This document shows positions 11,042 to 22,474 of a DNA stretch of 64,000 nucleotides, piece after piece. The stretch's first letter is position 1. Each line of letters starts with the position of its first letter. The position numbers were made by a program, and so were the translations under genes. This stretch comes from Garcia nutans (Eukaryota; Streptophyta; Magnoliopsida; Malpighiales; Euphorbiaceae), in NCBI GenBank assembly GCA_947685225.1, contig CANTUV010000024.1, positions 57,130,001 to 57,194,000 of the forward strand, written 5' to 3'. Under the pieces are notes generated by a model. That model was given only the letters and a program-made list of their open reading frames with translations. It ran no database searches and was not told the DNA's origin.

Positions 11042-11465
11042 CTACCATAGATTTTACATTTGTCAATTCAGAAAGTGTACTATTAGGATGAAAAAATAAT
11101 TAAAGTAATAAAATATGCTTCTTTTCAATTTATAATTTGTCATCACCTTTTGCAATTATGATTATTATTTCATTCATATCTGGTCAAATACTTATAACAG
11201 TGCCCATAGAACAAATTTAATCATTAATTCTGTTTTACTAAATTGGAGAACAACCAAACATAAAGCCAGCATACACAAGATCACTCCTGTTGCCAATTAG
11301 CCCTTTCTGGTTTTCTAATTGATGATTTTCTCTCATTTAGCCCTAATTGTTGCCTAGCCCACCCTTTCGGGTTTTCGAAACTAGCGGATTGCTCTAACTT
11401 TTGCCTAGGCTGCCCTTTTTGGGTTTTCAACCTAGGAGCTCCTTTTTTCCTTTTTCAATCATACA
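11042..11465. other. Spacer between the DUF7745-like gene and the pol 3' end, with two more hairpin modules
   Basis: The first ~290 bases are AT-rich with nothing I can name. From about 11335 to 11450 two further CCC..GGGTTTTC hairpin modules occur, the second with CCTAGG/CCTAGG outer arms, so the same repeat family flanks exon 2 of the DUF7745-like gene on both sides. Confidence 0.65.
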
Positions 11466-12483
11466 TAAAACCTCTTCAACCTGTCAATGTTTACTGGCTC
11501 ACTAAATTTGTTCCCATCCATGTCTGATAACTTCACCGCACCTTTGCTCATGACTTGTTTCACTACATATGGCCCTTCCCAGCTAGGTCTGAACTTCCCT
11601 CTTGGATCAGATACATTAGGATTTCATTGCTTCAACACCAAATCCCCAACTCTGAATTTTTGGATTTTAACCCTTTTATTGTAGGCCCGAGCTATCTTCT
11701 TTTGATACAGTTGGTGATGATTTAGTGCTTTTAACATTCTCTCTTCTAGTAGAGCTAATTGTGTGTATCTGCTTGCTACCCATTCTGTTTCAGGCGGTTC
11801 AGCTTCCAAGACTAATCTTAGTGACTTGATCTCAATTCCAATTGACAATACCGCTTTCATCCCATAAACCAAAGAGAACGGTGTCATCCCAGTAGGTGTT
11901 CGCACACTTGTCCTATATCCCCATAAAGCAAAGGGAAGCATTTCCGACCAGTCCCTGTAAGTCTTGGTCATCTTGGACAGAATTTGCTTAATTATCTTGT
12001 TTGCTTCTTCCACGGCACCATTAGCCTTTGGTCTATAAGGAGAGGACCGATGATGATGGATTTCGTACTTCGAGAATAAATCCTTAACTGCTTCTTGAAA
12101 CTGTATGCCATTGTCTGATATCACACTGTGTGGGACCACATATCTGCAGATGAGGTTCTTTTCGATAAACATAGCCATTTGACTTGCACCCAGCTTGTTG
12201 AAGGATTCGGCTTCCACCCATTTTGAAAAATAATCAACTGCTACTACAATGAAACGGTGACCGTTTGAGGTTGTCGGATGTATCTCTCCTATAATGTCGA
12301 TACCCCAAGTGGCAAATGGCCAAGGTGAAGACATTGAATGCAGTTCTTCAGGGGGCATATGATTCAAGTTACCATACATCTGACATTGCTGGAACTTCTT
12401 TACAAACTCAATACAGTCTTTCTCCATGGTCAACCAATAGTAACCTTGTCGAATAATCTTCTTAACTAGGGCCAAACCACTAA
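11466..12483 (-). pseudogene. Tat-1 integrase (core and C-terminus)
   Basis: The minus strand carries the integrase core with D (TWGIDIIGEI), D (ISDNGIQF) and E (NGAVEEANK), then GYRTSVRTPTGMTPFSLVYG and a C-terminal region (FRVGDLVLK, then SWEGPYVVKQV) ending near 11466. The zinc-binding part is damaged: the first Cys of CxxC is Phe (KKFQQCQ), and a TGA follows EIHAGS near 12497. A stop after VGDLVLKQ splits the C-terminus. The three core catalytic residues remain readable. No chromodomain is seen, as expected for Tat. Confidence 0.88.
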
Positions 12484-13171
12484 TGTGCGGACCTCAACTT
12501 CCTGCATGTATTTCTGACATGATGTACTCCACTTCAAGCTTTCTTAAACATCTCAAATGCACTCCATCAATCCATCTTCGATATAACTCTCCATAAAAGG
12601 TGATGTATTGCAATGACCACCTCCTTATGGCTCTTATCTCTTTCTTTGTTGCCCCCGTCGAGTATTCTCTTTCCTCCAAAAATCGCCTTATAGTATCATA
12701 CCACGCATCATGGTCTGTATCTACTTCCATGATTGTCTCATATTCATAGCAAGGAGTTGATGAACTGGTCAAGATTAGAGGCTTAAGGAATAGGCTGGCA
12801 GGATTTTCCCATTCCGAAGCCAATGTGGCCAGGGCATTAGCCATCTGATTTTCTTCTCTTGACAGGTGTATAAACCTACACTCCTTAAAATTCTTCTTCA
12901 TCATGGTCAAGTAATGGTGGTATGGTTTCAATTTTTCTTCTTTCAACTCCCATTCTCCATTTACTTGGGATACTACTAGCAATGAATTGCCATAAACTTC
13001 TACCTTATCCACCTTCATAATCATTAGGGTTTCCAAACCAAAAATACAAGCTTCGTACTCCACCATATTATTGGTTGCCCTAAATTTCAACTTTTTGGCT
13101 AAAGGGATAAGTTCCCCTTCGGGCGATTCTAGTATAACTCCCAAACCTGTTCCTTTTCTGTTTACTGCTCA
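12484..13171 (-). pseudogene. Tat-1 second (archaeal-type) RNase H and integrase N-terminus
   Basis: After the retroviral RNase H of pol comes a second RNase H of the archaeal type: YFD, then LGVILESPEGELIPL, FRATNNMVEYEACIFGLE and FIHLSREENQMANALATLAS. This double arrangement is a hallmark of the Tat lineage. Two oddities are shared with Tat-2: a TGA directly after YFD (13169-13171), and GNS instead of the usual GDS (Asn codon at 12986-12988), which removes an expected catalytic Asp. The region continues into the integrase N-terminus (RRWSLQYITFYGELYRRW and EIHAGS). Confidence 0.85.
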
Positions 13172-14340
13172 ATCAAAATACATTTTCCACCCTTGTACTT
13201 CAATTGCTTCTAAATGTTCATCTGGAAATTCCAAGATTACCTCTTCACTTTCTGGTAATGGTTGTTGAGCCAGGAATTCTGCCACCGCTCTACCTTTTAT
13301 TATTTTTCTGGTTACATACTCAATCTCAAATTCTTCTAGTATTATCAACCATCGACCATATTTCCCAATTAAAGAGGGTGTCTCCCTTAAGTACTTCATT
13401 GGATCCAGCCTGGAAATTGCTTGCACACTATACGGTTGATAGTAATGCCGCAACTTCTTAGAAGACCAAACCATGACTATACATGTCTTTTCAATGATAC
13501 TATACTTAATTTCATAAGGTAGGAGCTTTCTACTCAAATAATAAATGGCATGCTCAATCCCTGACTCATCTGCTTGGGCTAGTATGGCTCCTATCGACTC
13601 TTCTTCTACTGCTAAGTATAGTAATAGAGGTTTACCGGGTTTAGGTGGTTTCAAAACAGGTGGATTCAACAAATACTCTTTTATTCGCTCAAAGACCTTT
13701 TGACACTCTTCATTCCATACAACCGGCTGATTCTTTCTAAGCAATTTGAAGATAGGCTCACAAATTGTTGTGAGCTTTGCTATAAATCTGCTAATGTACT
13801 GCAATTTACCAATGAATCCCTGAACTTCTCTCTCCATTTTTGGGGCTGGCATATCCTAATTGCTTTGACTTTGTCAGGATCTATCTTAATGCCATTCGGT
13901 CCAATTACATGTCCCAGCAATTTACCTGAGGTAACACCGAATACACACTTCTTCGGGTTTAATCTTAGCTTATATTTCAAAGCTCTATCGAAGAATAATT
14001 CTAAGTTTTGGAAGTGTTGCTCCCTTGTATCTGACTTAACCATCATATCATCAACATATACTTCAACTTCTTTGTGCATCATGTCATAAAATAGTGTGGT
14101 GGCCATCCTTTGGTAGGTTGCTCCAGCATTCTTTAAGCCGAAAGGCATCACCCTATAACAAAATATACCCCACGTAGTAATGAAGGCAATTTTGGCTTTA
14201 TCCTCTTGGACCATTAACACTTGATTGTATGAAAATCCATCTACAAACGTGTAGCACGCTAGAGGCTGCACTATCAATGAGAACATCTATATGAGGTAAA
14301 GGAAAATCATCCTTAGGGGAAGCCTTGTTTAAATCTCTAT
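13172..14340 (-). pseudogene. Tat-1 reverse transcriptase and first RNase H
   Basis: The minus strand encodes RT palm and thumb: GIFCYRVMPFGLKNAGATYQ, catalytic YVDD (VYVDDMMVKS near 14050) and LGHVIGPNGIKIDP, then the connection (GFIGKLQYISRFIAKL) and RNase H (LYLAVEEESIGAILAQ and YYLSRKLLPYEIKYS). The segment stops at 14340 where a solo LTR was inserted; the RT N-terminus is at 16904-17130. A frameshift near 13855 and damage upstream of SYNQVL break the frame. Confidence 0.88.
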
Positions 14341-16898
14341 TGTAACACCCCTACATCCTGTACACGCACACTACATAACACCACAATGTAATATACATAC
14401 ATTGAATATAGGGATGCTACAGTTTTCTTTAACATTTAAATCATTTTAGATGATAAGATATTCTTTCTCATTATATATTATAGAAAATAGAGTAATTAAC
14501 TTGTAATATAAAACAAAATAGATATATATATACGTTTACTTAATACGCAGCGGAATTTATAAAATATTTACATATATGAATACATTCAAATCCATATTTA
14601 CAATTATACATATATTTATATTAGAATCCATACTTTACAAAATATAAAGAAGTTATACATGATTGGCAGCTTTTCTCTGATCTTTAAGTCCCAAAATAAA
14701 TACTTCAATATCTACTCTCACTCGGTCTCGAGGAACTCTCGGGTTCAACCCTGTCACCTGCGCGATCAACCACTGTCGCGCTAAGCCAACGGCTTAGTAG
14801 TACAAAGTATACTAACATTATGCTTTAATGCAATGCAATGAAATGTCACACATTTAACAATAGAGACAACCTCATATTTCATAAATCATACACATATAAA
14901 CATATCACATTTCAAAGTCATTCCATAGATCTTATTATTCAATTATTTTACCATTAATAAATCACATTTAAACAAAGACAAGCATGGGCCCAAAAGACAC
15001 TAATATGTCATTCAATTTTTAGAGTTAATGCTTTGGTTTTGTTATCACATTGATCATTATCATTATCCCAACTAGGATTCAAGGATTAGGTTCAACCAAG
15101 CTTCAAGGGGAATAAAGCATGCTAAGTATCAACCCAACTTGGCTTCAAGAACCAATCCAACCTAGCTTCAAGGGTTGTAACATCTCAATTAGACTTCAAG
15201 GATTAGACCCAACCAAGCTTCAAGGGGAGTAAAACATGTTAAACTTCTACGCAACTTGGCTTCAAGGATCAATTCCAACCTAACTTCAAGAGATTGTTAC
15301 TAATAGGCATGCCACCAATCAACAAAACTCTGAAAATGGAATAACACATTAGACACAGAATTCATTCATTATTTCATTATCAATTAGGCAAACATGCCTC
15401 ATTAAAGTCATTATAGCCAATCACAATGGCTTTATATTCCATCACATCTCAATCCACATTATAACAATTCATCTTTCAAATACACAATCATTTACATCAT
15501 CATATCCTTCACATTATACACATAGCATCATTGATATAAACATAACAAACTACATTATTCATATAAGTCAACAATGTAATAATGCAATATTTGTACTTAC
15601 CTCAATAACAATTCACACAACTCTAAACACTTCCTTTTCCAAGATTGCTTTACTTCTTAGATCAATGACAAATCACTTTCTTCAAGACCTAATCCAACAA
15701 TAATAACATACACTTGCTTAGGGATACACATGAGATAATCAAGTTAAGAGTTAACTAGGGCAAACTCTAAACATGACACGCTCAACCACACGGGCGTGTC
15801 CCGGACCGTGCCCTAACTCCATAACACAGAAGCTTTTACACGCTCAGAACCACGGGCGTGTCACTGGGCATGTAATACATTCTGCCTCTCTGAAAAATAT
15901 CAACACTTCCAACAACGTGAGCGTGCTCATGGCCGTGTAAACTCTCCAATCTCACAGTAGCTATGACACGCTCAATAACACGGATGTGTTAATGGTCGTG
16001 TCAAACCTACTGCCTCCAACACAATTGACACGCCTAAAACTCTGGACGTGCTCATGGGCGTGTCAGGCCAAAAACTCATATTCCGGCCAAAACAACAAAA
16101 CACCCAACAAAAGACTTCTATTCACCAACATCCACTTCAAACAAACTTAACAAAACATACCCAAAAACCATCTTAAACTTACAAAAACACCAAAACAACT
16201 CCACATCTATAACAAACACAAATCACAAATATCATCACAAAACCTTAAACACAAATACAACACCATTCTCTTCCAACCAACTTACTCTTTTCTTCAATCC
16301 ATCCTTATAATCCATAATCAATTCAATCAAACACTCTTAAACATATCACAATCAAACAACACACCCTTAAATAATCTATCAAACTCAAACACAACTTCAA
16401 ATAAGCAAAGAAATCAAAAGAGGACTTACCAAAGTAATGAAACTTCTTGAATCATCAACTTGATCACTTAGATCTTCCATCAATTTGAGCTTAGAACCTT
16501 AAAATCCTCTCTTGCTCTCTTGCTTTCTCTTGTCTTAGGATGAGCCGGCCAACACACAAGGAAAAGAAGAAAAGAACATAAAGAAACAAAGTCAAACTTC
16601 TCTTTAAATCTCCACCAAGTATTCCAAAACAAAGAATTACCTAAACACCCTCTTACAAATTGTTTTGATTTCCTTTAAAGCACTTTCCCTCTTTTAGTAA
16701 TTTCATATATCACAAATTAAAATATCTTCTTCCCTTGACCACTCATTTGACTTGCATATATGTTATTTATACTTCCATATATACAACATATACACTTTCT
16801 TTTAATTTCTTTTCTCTTGCAAATTAACATATACATTCAATTCCATATAAAACAACAACAATATTCAAAACTTCTAAGGCATACATTGGGATATTACA
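14341..16898 (-). mobile_element. Solo LTR of the B family (2558 bp) inserted in Tat-1 RT
   Basis: Minus-oriented LTR, TGTAATATCCC...GGGTGTTACA, flanked by a perfect 5-bp duplication TCTAT (14336-14340 and 16899-16903). Tat-2 has the uninterrupted sequence at the matching place (about 61050), which confirms both ends. It resembles the LTRs of element B most: ACACGGGCGTGT dyad modules at 15774-16065, the tandem CTTGAAGC block at about 15066-15300, the twin hairpin at 14759-14798 and two splice-donor-like sites (near 15596 and 16425 on the minus strand). No internal sequence remains, so it arose by LTR-LTR recombination. Confidence 0.93.
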
Positions 16899-17790
16899 TC
16901 TATAGTCCACGCAAACCCTTATTCTTCCATCTTTCTTTAGCACAGGTACTATGTTGGCTAGCCAATCTGGGTATTCTATCACTTCAAGGAACTTCACTTG
17001 TATTTGTTTAGTGACCTCTTCTTTAACTAATTCAGCCCACTCAGGTCTTAATCACCTAAGCTTTTGTTTGACAGGTTTTATGTGAGTGTAAGTAGGAATA
17101 TGATGCTCAACTATGTCTCAATGTATCCCCGTTATATCTTTATAAGACTAAGCAAACACTTCTTCATAATTTTTGAATATTTTTTTGAATCTCTCTCTCT
17201 CTCATCAGGAGTAAGGCTGGATGCTATGCTAATGTTTTTAGGATTTTCAGTTGTTCCCAAATTTAATGATTGTGTGTCAACAGAATTAATATTAAAGATG
17301 CTTATGTAACTACTATTTGAATGTATGCAACCATCAGGAGAAACATCACACAAATAAGCAAAATCAGACTTTATTGCATTCATTTTGGAAAAGAAAACAT
17401 CATCATCCTCATACAAAGCAGACAAATTAAAATCAAAATTGTTCTCAGAATCATAAAGTAGGATGTCTTCAAACTTTTCTTCAACCAGGGCAGCAATCTC
17501 TTCTGGAGTCTTCTCGTCTTTCAGGGCAGCTTCATTCTTCTCTTTTGGATTGGATTTTTTGTTGGTTGACAAGGTGAGCTCTTTCTTCACTTGCTCCACT
17601 AGCTCGGCAACATCTACAAAAATTTCAAAACCTGGAATTAATTTACCCATGAACATGATTGGCTCAGGCTTTCATTGGAGTGGTCCCATATCTGGGGCTT
17701 TGACAAAAATCTCTTCAAGTGGTGGGAAACTCATCTTCTCACTCTTCTTTGGCTGGACATCATTGTCTTCATCATATCCTAACCCCTTCT
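16899..17790 (-). pseudogene. Tat-1 linker and RT N-terminus
   Basis: The minus strand continues the protease/G-patch segment (resuming from 31643), then an acidic Asn/Asp-rich linker (NFDFNLSALYEDDDVFFSKM, VSPDGCIHSNSSY) of the kind found between protease and RT in Tat elements. The RT N-terminus (about 16904-17130) is full of stops: LKK...NTQIG and YLC*RKMEE replace the IEYPDWLANIVPVPKKDG seen in Tat-2. An intact stretch runs from about 17656 to 17132. Confidence 0.8.
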
Positions 17791-19380
17791 TGTAATATCC
17801 CAATGTATGCCCTAGAAGTTTTGAATATTATTGTTGTTTTAATTGGATTGAATGTATGTGTCAAATTGAAAGAGAAAAGAATTTTTAAAGGAAGTGTATA
17901 TGTTGCATATATGGTAGTATAAATAACATATACATAAGTCAAAAGGGATGGTCAATGGAAGAGGATATTTATTTGTGATATGTGAAATTATTTAAATGGG
18001 CATATGAGTGACAAGAGTTAAGTTTAAATGGATGAGGGCATTTAAGTAATTGTTGTGTTAGAATTGCATGGTGGAGATTTAAAGAAGAAGAGAAGTTTGA
18101 CTTGTCATTATTTCTTTTCTTCTCTTCTCTTTTGGTGTGGCCGGCTATCAAAAGGAAAGGGAGAGGAAGAGAGTTGTTCTAAGTTCTAAACATCAAATTG
18201 AAGGGAGAATCAAAGGATTAAGTTGGAGATTTGTGAAATTTCTTCAATTTAGGTAAGTACTCTCTTGTTTTCCTTTGTTATTTGTGAAGTTGTGTTTGAG
18301 GTGAGTTATGATTTGTTGGTATTATGATTAAGTGTGTTTGAGATGTGTTTATAAGTGTTGAAATTGATTGTAAGTTACAAAGTTAAATTGGTGTTGGTTT
18401 TGGTTTGAAGATGGTAAGTTAAGTGGATGTTGATATTGAAAGAATAAGAATGATGTTGGTTTTAGGGTTTTGAAGTGGTATGTGTTTAAAATGTATTGTT
18501 AATGTATTGTTAATATGATTATTGTGATGAACATGTAAAATAAGTGTTAAAGACATTGATTATATCCATTTGAACAAGGTTATGTTGTGTATAATGTGTT
18601 TTAATTCAATCAAAAGAGATTTGGCCATGTTTAGGGTTTTTGTTCATGAGAGACACAGCCAAACCAATGAATTTTTGGGAGACATGGCCAAGTCTAAGGA
18701 AATTGGGTCATGTTGGATGATTTTTGGAGAGACACGGCCACTGTCTTGGCCGTGTCCCTTGCCCATGTTTGCCACTGCCTGATTTTTGTTGAGAGACACG
18801 GCCGTGTCCCTTGCCTGTGTCTGCCTCGATTGATTTGGTGTTGAGAGACATGGCCACAAGCTTGGTCGTGTCCCTTGAGTGTGTTGGCTACTGTGATTGT
18901 TCTTTGCTCTTCTTGTATTGTTGAGAATGAACATACATTTGATGATGCATATGATACTATATGAACAATGTTATGTTATATACATTGTGAATCTTGTGAA
19001 TGGTAATGTGTTATATGAATAATATACTTCATAATGTTACATCAATGATGCTATATGTAAAATGTGAAGGATATGATGAGGTAAATGATTATGTATAGCT
19101 TGATAGGAGTGGCTCTTGAGGTAAGTACAAACCCTAATCCACATTATTGCATATCAATAATATTATGTTTGGCATAATAAGAGCTTTATGAAACGTGAAT
19201 TGAGATAATTGAAGCATATTTGCTTAGATGATAATGTTCAATGTAATTGATTATGTATACTTGAATAATGAAGTATTAATATGTGAATTGAAATATAATG
19301 AGATTCTTGAGGCATGTTTGCCTATTTGATAATGATGGAAATGAATTGAGAAAATAATGTTAAAAGATATAAATGAGCGA

Positions 19381-19649
19381 ACCTATCTGCCTCCTGTGGA
19401 ACCATGCGGACCCAATGAGTTGGGCAACCGATCTTGGACTACCGACCTGGTTGGGGGAAGGTTCAGTACAGTCAGTATTATACGTACCTATCTGCCTCCT
19501 GCGGAACCATGCGGACCCTGGGTTTGGGCAACCGAACTTGGACTACCGACCTGGTTGGGGGAAGGTTCGTTACTGATAGTCTTATACGTGCTTCTCTGCC
19601 TCCTGCAGACCCCTAGGATTGGTAGTGGCCTAAGGCCCAGTGGGCAACC
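19381..19649 (+). repeat. ~105-bp tandem repeat inside the family-A LTR
   Basis: About 2.6 units, starting at 19381, 19486 and near 19589. Each contains TCTGCCTCCTGCGGAACC, then GCGGACC, GGGCAACCGA and ACCGACCTGGTTGGGGGAAG. Element B inserted into the last unit. The same array, in the opposite orientation, is in the solo LTR at 49751-50130, and the motif recurs at the ends of the fold-back element at 29887-30663. The open frames across it are repeat artefacts. Confidence 0.85.
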
Positions 19650-22303
19650 TGTAATATCCTCATGTATGCCCTAGAAGTTTTGATTATGTTGTTGTTGTTT
19701 TAAATTGGATTGAAAGTATATGTTGTGTGATAAGAAAAGAAATTGGAAAGTGAATGCTTATGTATATGTGTTTTGGGAAAGAAGAGGGTTTAGAGATAAG
19801 TGTATATGTTGTTTATATGTTAATATATGCAACATATAAATTGGTCAAATGAAGAGTCAATGCAAGAGGATATTTTTGTGTAACATATGAAAGTACATAA
19901 ATGGGCATATAAGAGACAAGAGGTTAGTTAAATGGATGAAGGGTGTTTTGGTAATTGCTTGAATTGAAACACTTGGTGGAGATTAAAAGAAGAGTTGACT
20001 TTGTTTCTTGTGGTTCATTTCTTCTTCTTTCTCCATTTGGCCGGCTCCTCCATAGACAAAGGAAAGCAAGAGACAAAGAGAAGATCTTGAAGAGTTAAGC
20101 TCAAATTGAAGGAAGATTGAAGTGATCAAGTTGGAGATTTGTGGAATTCAACAACTTTGGTAAGTACTCTTTTGATCTCTTTGCTTATTTGAATGATATT
20201 TGGTTTTGATAGATGATTTTAAGAGTGAGTTGTTTGTTTGTGAGATGATTAGAAGTGTTTGGTCGATTTGATGATGGATTTTAAGGATAAGTTAAAGGAA
20301 AGAGTAAGTTGATTGGAGGAGATGATGTTGTGTTGTGTTTAGGGTTTTGAGATGATTTGGTGTTTTGTGTTTGATGTGTGTTTTGGTTTGTTTTTGGTGT
20401 TGTTGCAAGTTTAAGATGGTTTTTGGGTATGTTTTGTGAAGATTGTTTGAAGAGGATGTTGGTGAATAGAAGTGTGTTGTTGAGTGTTTGGTTGTTTTGG
20501 CCGGATTTTGAAATTGTGGCCGGACACGTCCATGAGCACGTTCAGGGTTTTTAGGCGTGTCAATTGTGTTGGAGGCAGTAGGTTTGACACGACCAGTAAC
20601 ACGCCCGTGTTATTGAGCGTGTCATAGCTACTGTGAGAATGGAGAAATTACACGGCCAAGAGCACGGTCACTTTGTTGGACGTGTTGTTAATTTTGGAGA
20701 GGCAGAAGGTATTACACGCCCAGTGACACGCCCGTGGTTCTGAGCGTGTAAATGCTTCTGTGTTGTGGAGTTAAGGCACGGTCAGGGACACGCCCGTGTG
20801 GTTGAGCGTGTCATGTTTAGGGTTGCCCTAATTAATTCCTAATTGGATTATCTCTTGTGTATCCCTAAGCAAGTATATGCTATTACTTTTGATTTAGGTC
20901 TTGAAGATAGTGATTGATCATTGATTTAAGAGGTAGAAGGATCTTGAACAAGGAATTGTTAAGAGTGGTGTGATTTGTTTTTGAGGTAAGTACAAAACCT
21001 ATATGATTGTATGTAAGTACAAATGTGGCATTATTACATTGTTAATTTATATGAGCAATGTGTGTTGTTATGTTTATATCAATGATGATATATATATATA
21101 TATGAATAATGTGAATGACATGATAATGCAAATGATTGTGTATATGAAAGATTGAAATGTTATGATGTGAATTGAGATGAAATGGAATATAAAGCCATTG
21201 TGATTGGCTATGTTAATTCATTTGAGAATGAAATTGATAACAAATTAATGAATGAGTTGTGTGGCTAATGTGTTATTCTATTTTCAGAGTTTGTTGTTGG
21301 TGGCATGCCTAATGATAGTAACAACCTCTTGAAGTTAGGTTGGGCTTGATTCTTGAAGCCAAGTTGGGTTGAAGTTTAACATGTTTTACTCCTCTTGAAG
21401 CTTTGTTGGGTCTAGTCCTTGAAGCCTAATTGAGATGTTACAACCCTTGAAGCTAGGTTGGGTTTGGTTCTTGAAGCCAAGTTGGGTTGAGACTTAGCAT
21501 GCTTTGTTCCCCTTGAAGCTTGGTTGAACCAAATCCTTGAAGCCTAGTTGGGTATATGTGATAATGATAAATGTGATAAAACCAAAGCATTAACTCTGAA
21601 AATTGAATGGCATATTAGTGTGTTTTGGGCCCATGCTTGTCTTTGTTTATATGTGATTCATTGATGGCAAAATAATTAAATAATGAAATTCATGAAAGGA
21701 CTTTGAGATGTGATATGCTTATATGATTATGATTTGTGAAAGGCAAAGGTTTGATGTTAGCTTTTCACTTATGATGTTGATATTAATGGAATGTGTGACA
21801 TTGCATAGCATACAAGCATAGTGTTAGCATGTTTTGTACTACTAAGCCCTTGGCTTAGCGCGATAGTGTTGATCGCGCAAGTGATAGAGTTGATAGAGTT
21901 GAACCCGAGAGCTCATCGAGGCCGAGTGAGAGTAGACATTGAAGAATTAATTTGGGACTTAAAGATCAGAGAAGATTTGCCAATCATGTATAACTTCTTT
22001 ATATTTTGTAAAGTATTGTTTATAATGTGAATATATTTACATTTGTAAATATAAATATTTAAATGTTTTTCCTATATGTAAATAGTTGTTAAATTCCGCT
22101 GCGTAATAAGTATATATATATATCTATTTTATTTTATATTACAGATTAATCACTTATTATTCTATAATGTGTAATGAGAAAGATTATAGTATCATTGGAA
22201 ATGTTTTGAATGTTAAGAAAATTCGTAGCATTCCTATATTCGATGCATGTATACTACATTGTGGTGTATGTAGTGTGTATGTATTGGATGTGGGGGTGTT
22301 ACA
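19650..22303 (+). mobile_element. 5' LTR of element B (2654 bp)
   Basis: TGTAATATCC...GGGTGTTACA. Landmarks in order: GGCCGGCT near 20040, donor-like GGTAAGTA at 20159-20166, ACACG/CGTGT dyad modules at 20520-20815, a second GGTAAGTA at 20985-20992, the CTTGAAGC/GTTGGGT tandem block (about 21330-21560) and the twin hairpin at 21842-21879. No single core promoter stands out. Confidence 0.95.
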
Positions 22304-22310
22304 ATTGTTT

Positions 22311-22322
22311 TGGTATCAGAGC
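22311..22322 (+). other. Primer binding site of element B (iMet-type)
   Basis: TGGTATCAGAGC, complementary to the 3' end of initiator-Met tRNA, lies 7 bases after the LTR end. It runs into a hairpin (arms CCTAGGT and ACCTAGG, about 22322-22347) that is also found in element C. Confidence 0.9.
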
Positions 22323-22345
22323 CTAGGTTTGAGATTCTCAACCTA

Positions 22346-22461
22346 GGTAAAGTGTAAGAAAAAAAAATGTTCTGATTTTAAAACGTGGATTTTTGAATAA
22401 CATACATGTTTGGCATTGGCAGTCTCTGATCTTTAATAAGAGGTATTCTGCTGTGTTTGCA
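22346..22461 (+). other. Possible leader intron of element B
   Basis: A donor-like AG|GTAAAG follows the PBS hairpin, and an acceptor-like TGCTGTGTTTGCAG ends at 22461, 13 bases before the gag ATG. The stretch between is T-rich. Element C keeps the acceptor (ending at 36619) and a weaker donor. It is a candidate only; RNA data would decide. Confidence 0.3.
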
Positions 22462-22474
22462 GATACAGATTGTG

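Noticed and set aside
19357..19674. Overlapping open frames with repeated residues such as LPPAEPCGP
   Set aside because: They are translations of the ~105-bp LTR tandem array in several frames; no codon-level conservation, and the same happens on the other strand at 49702-50134.
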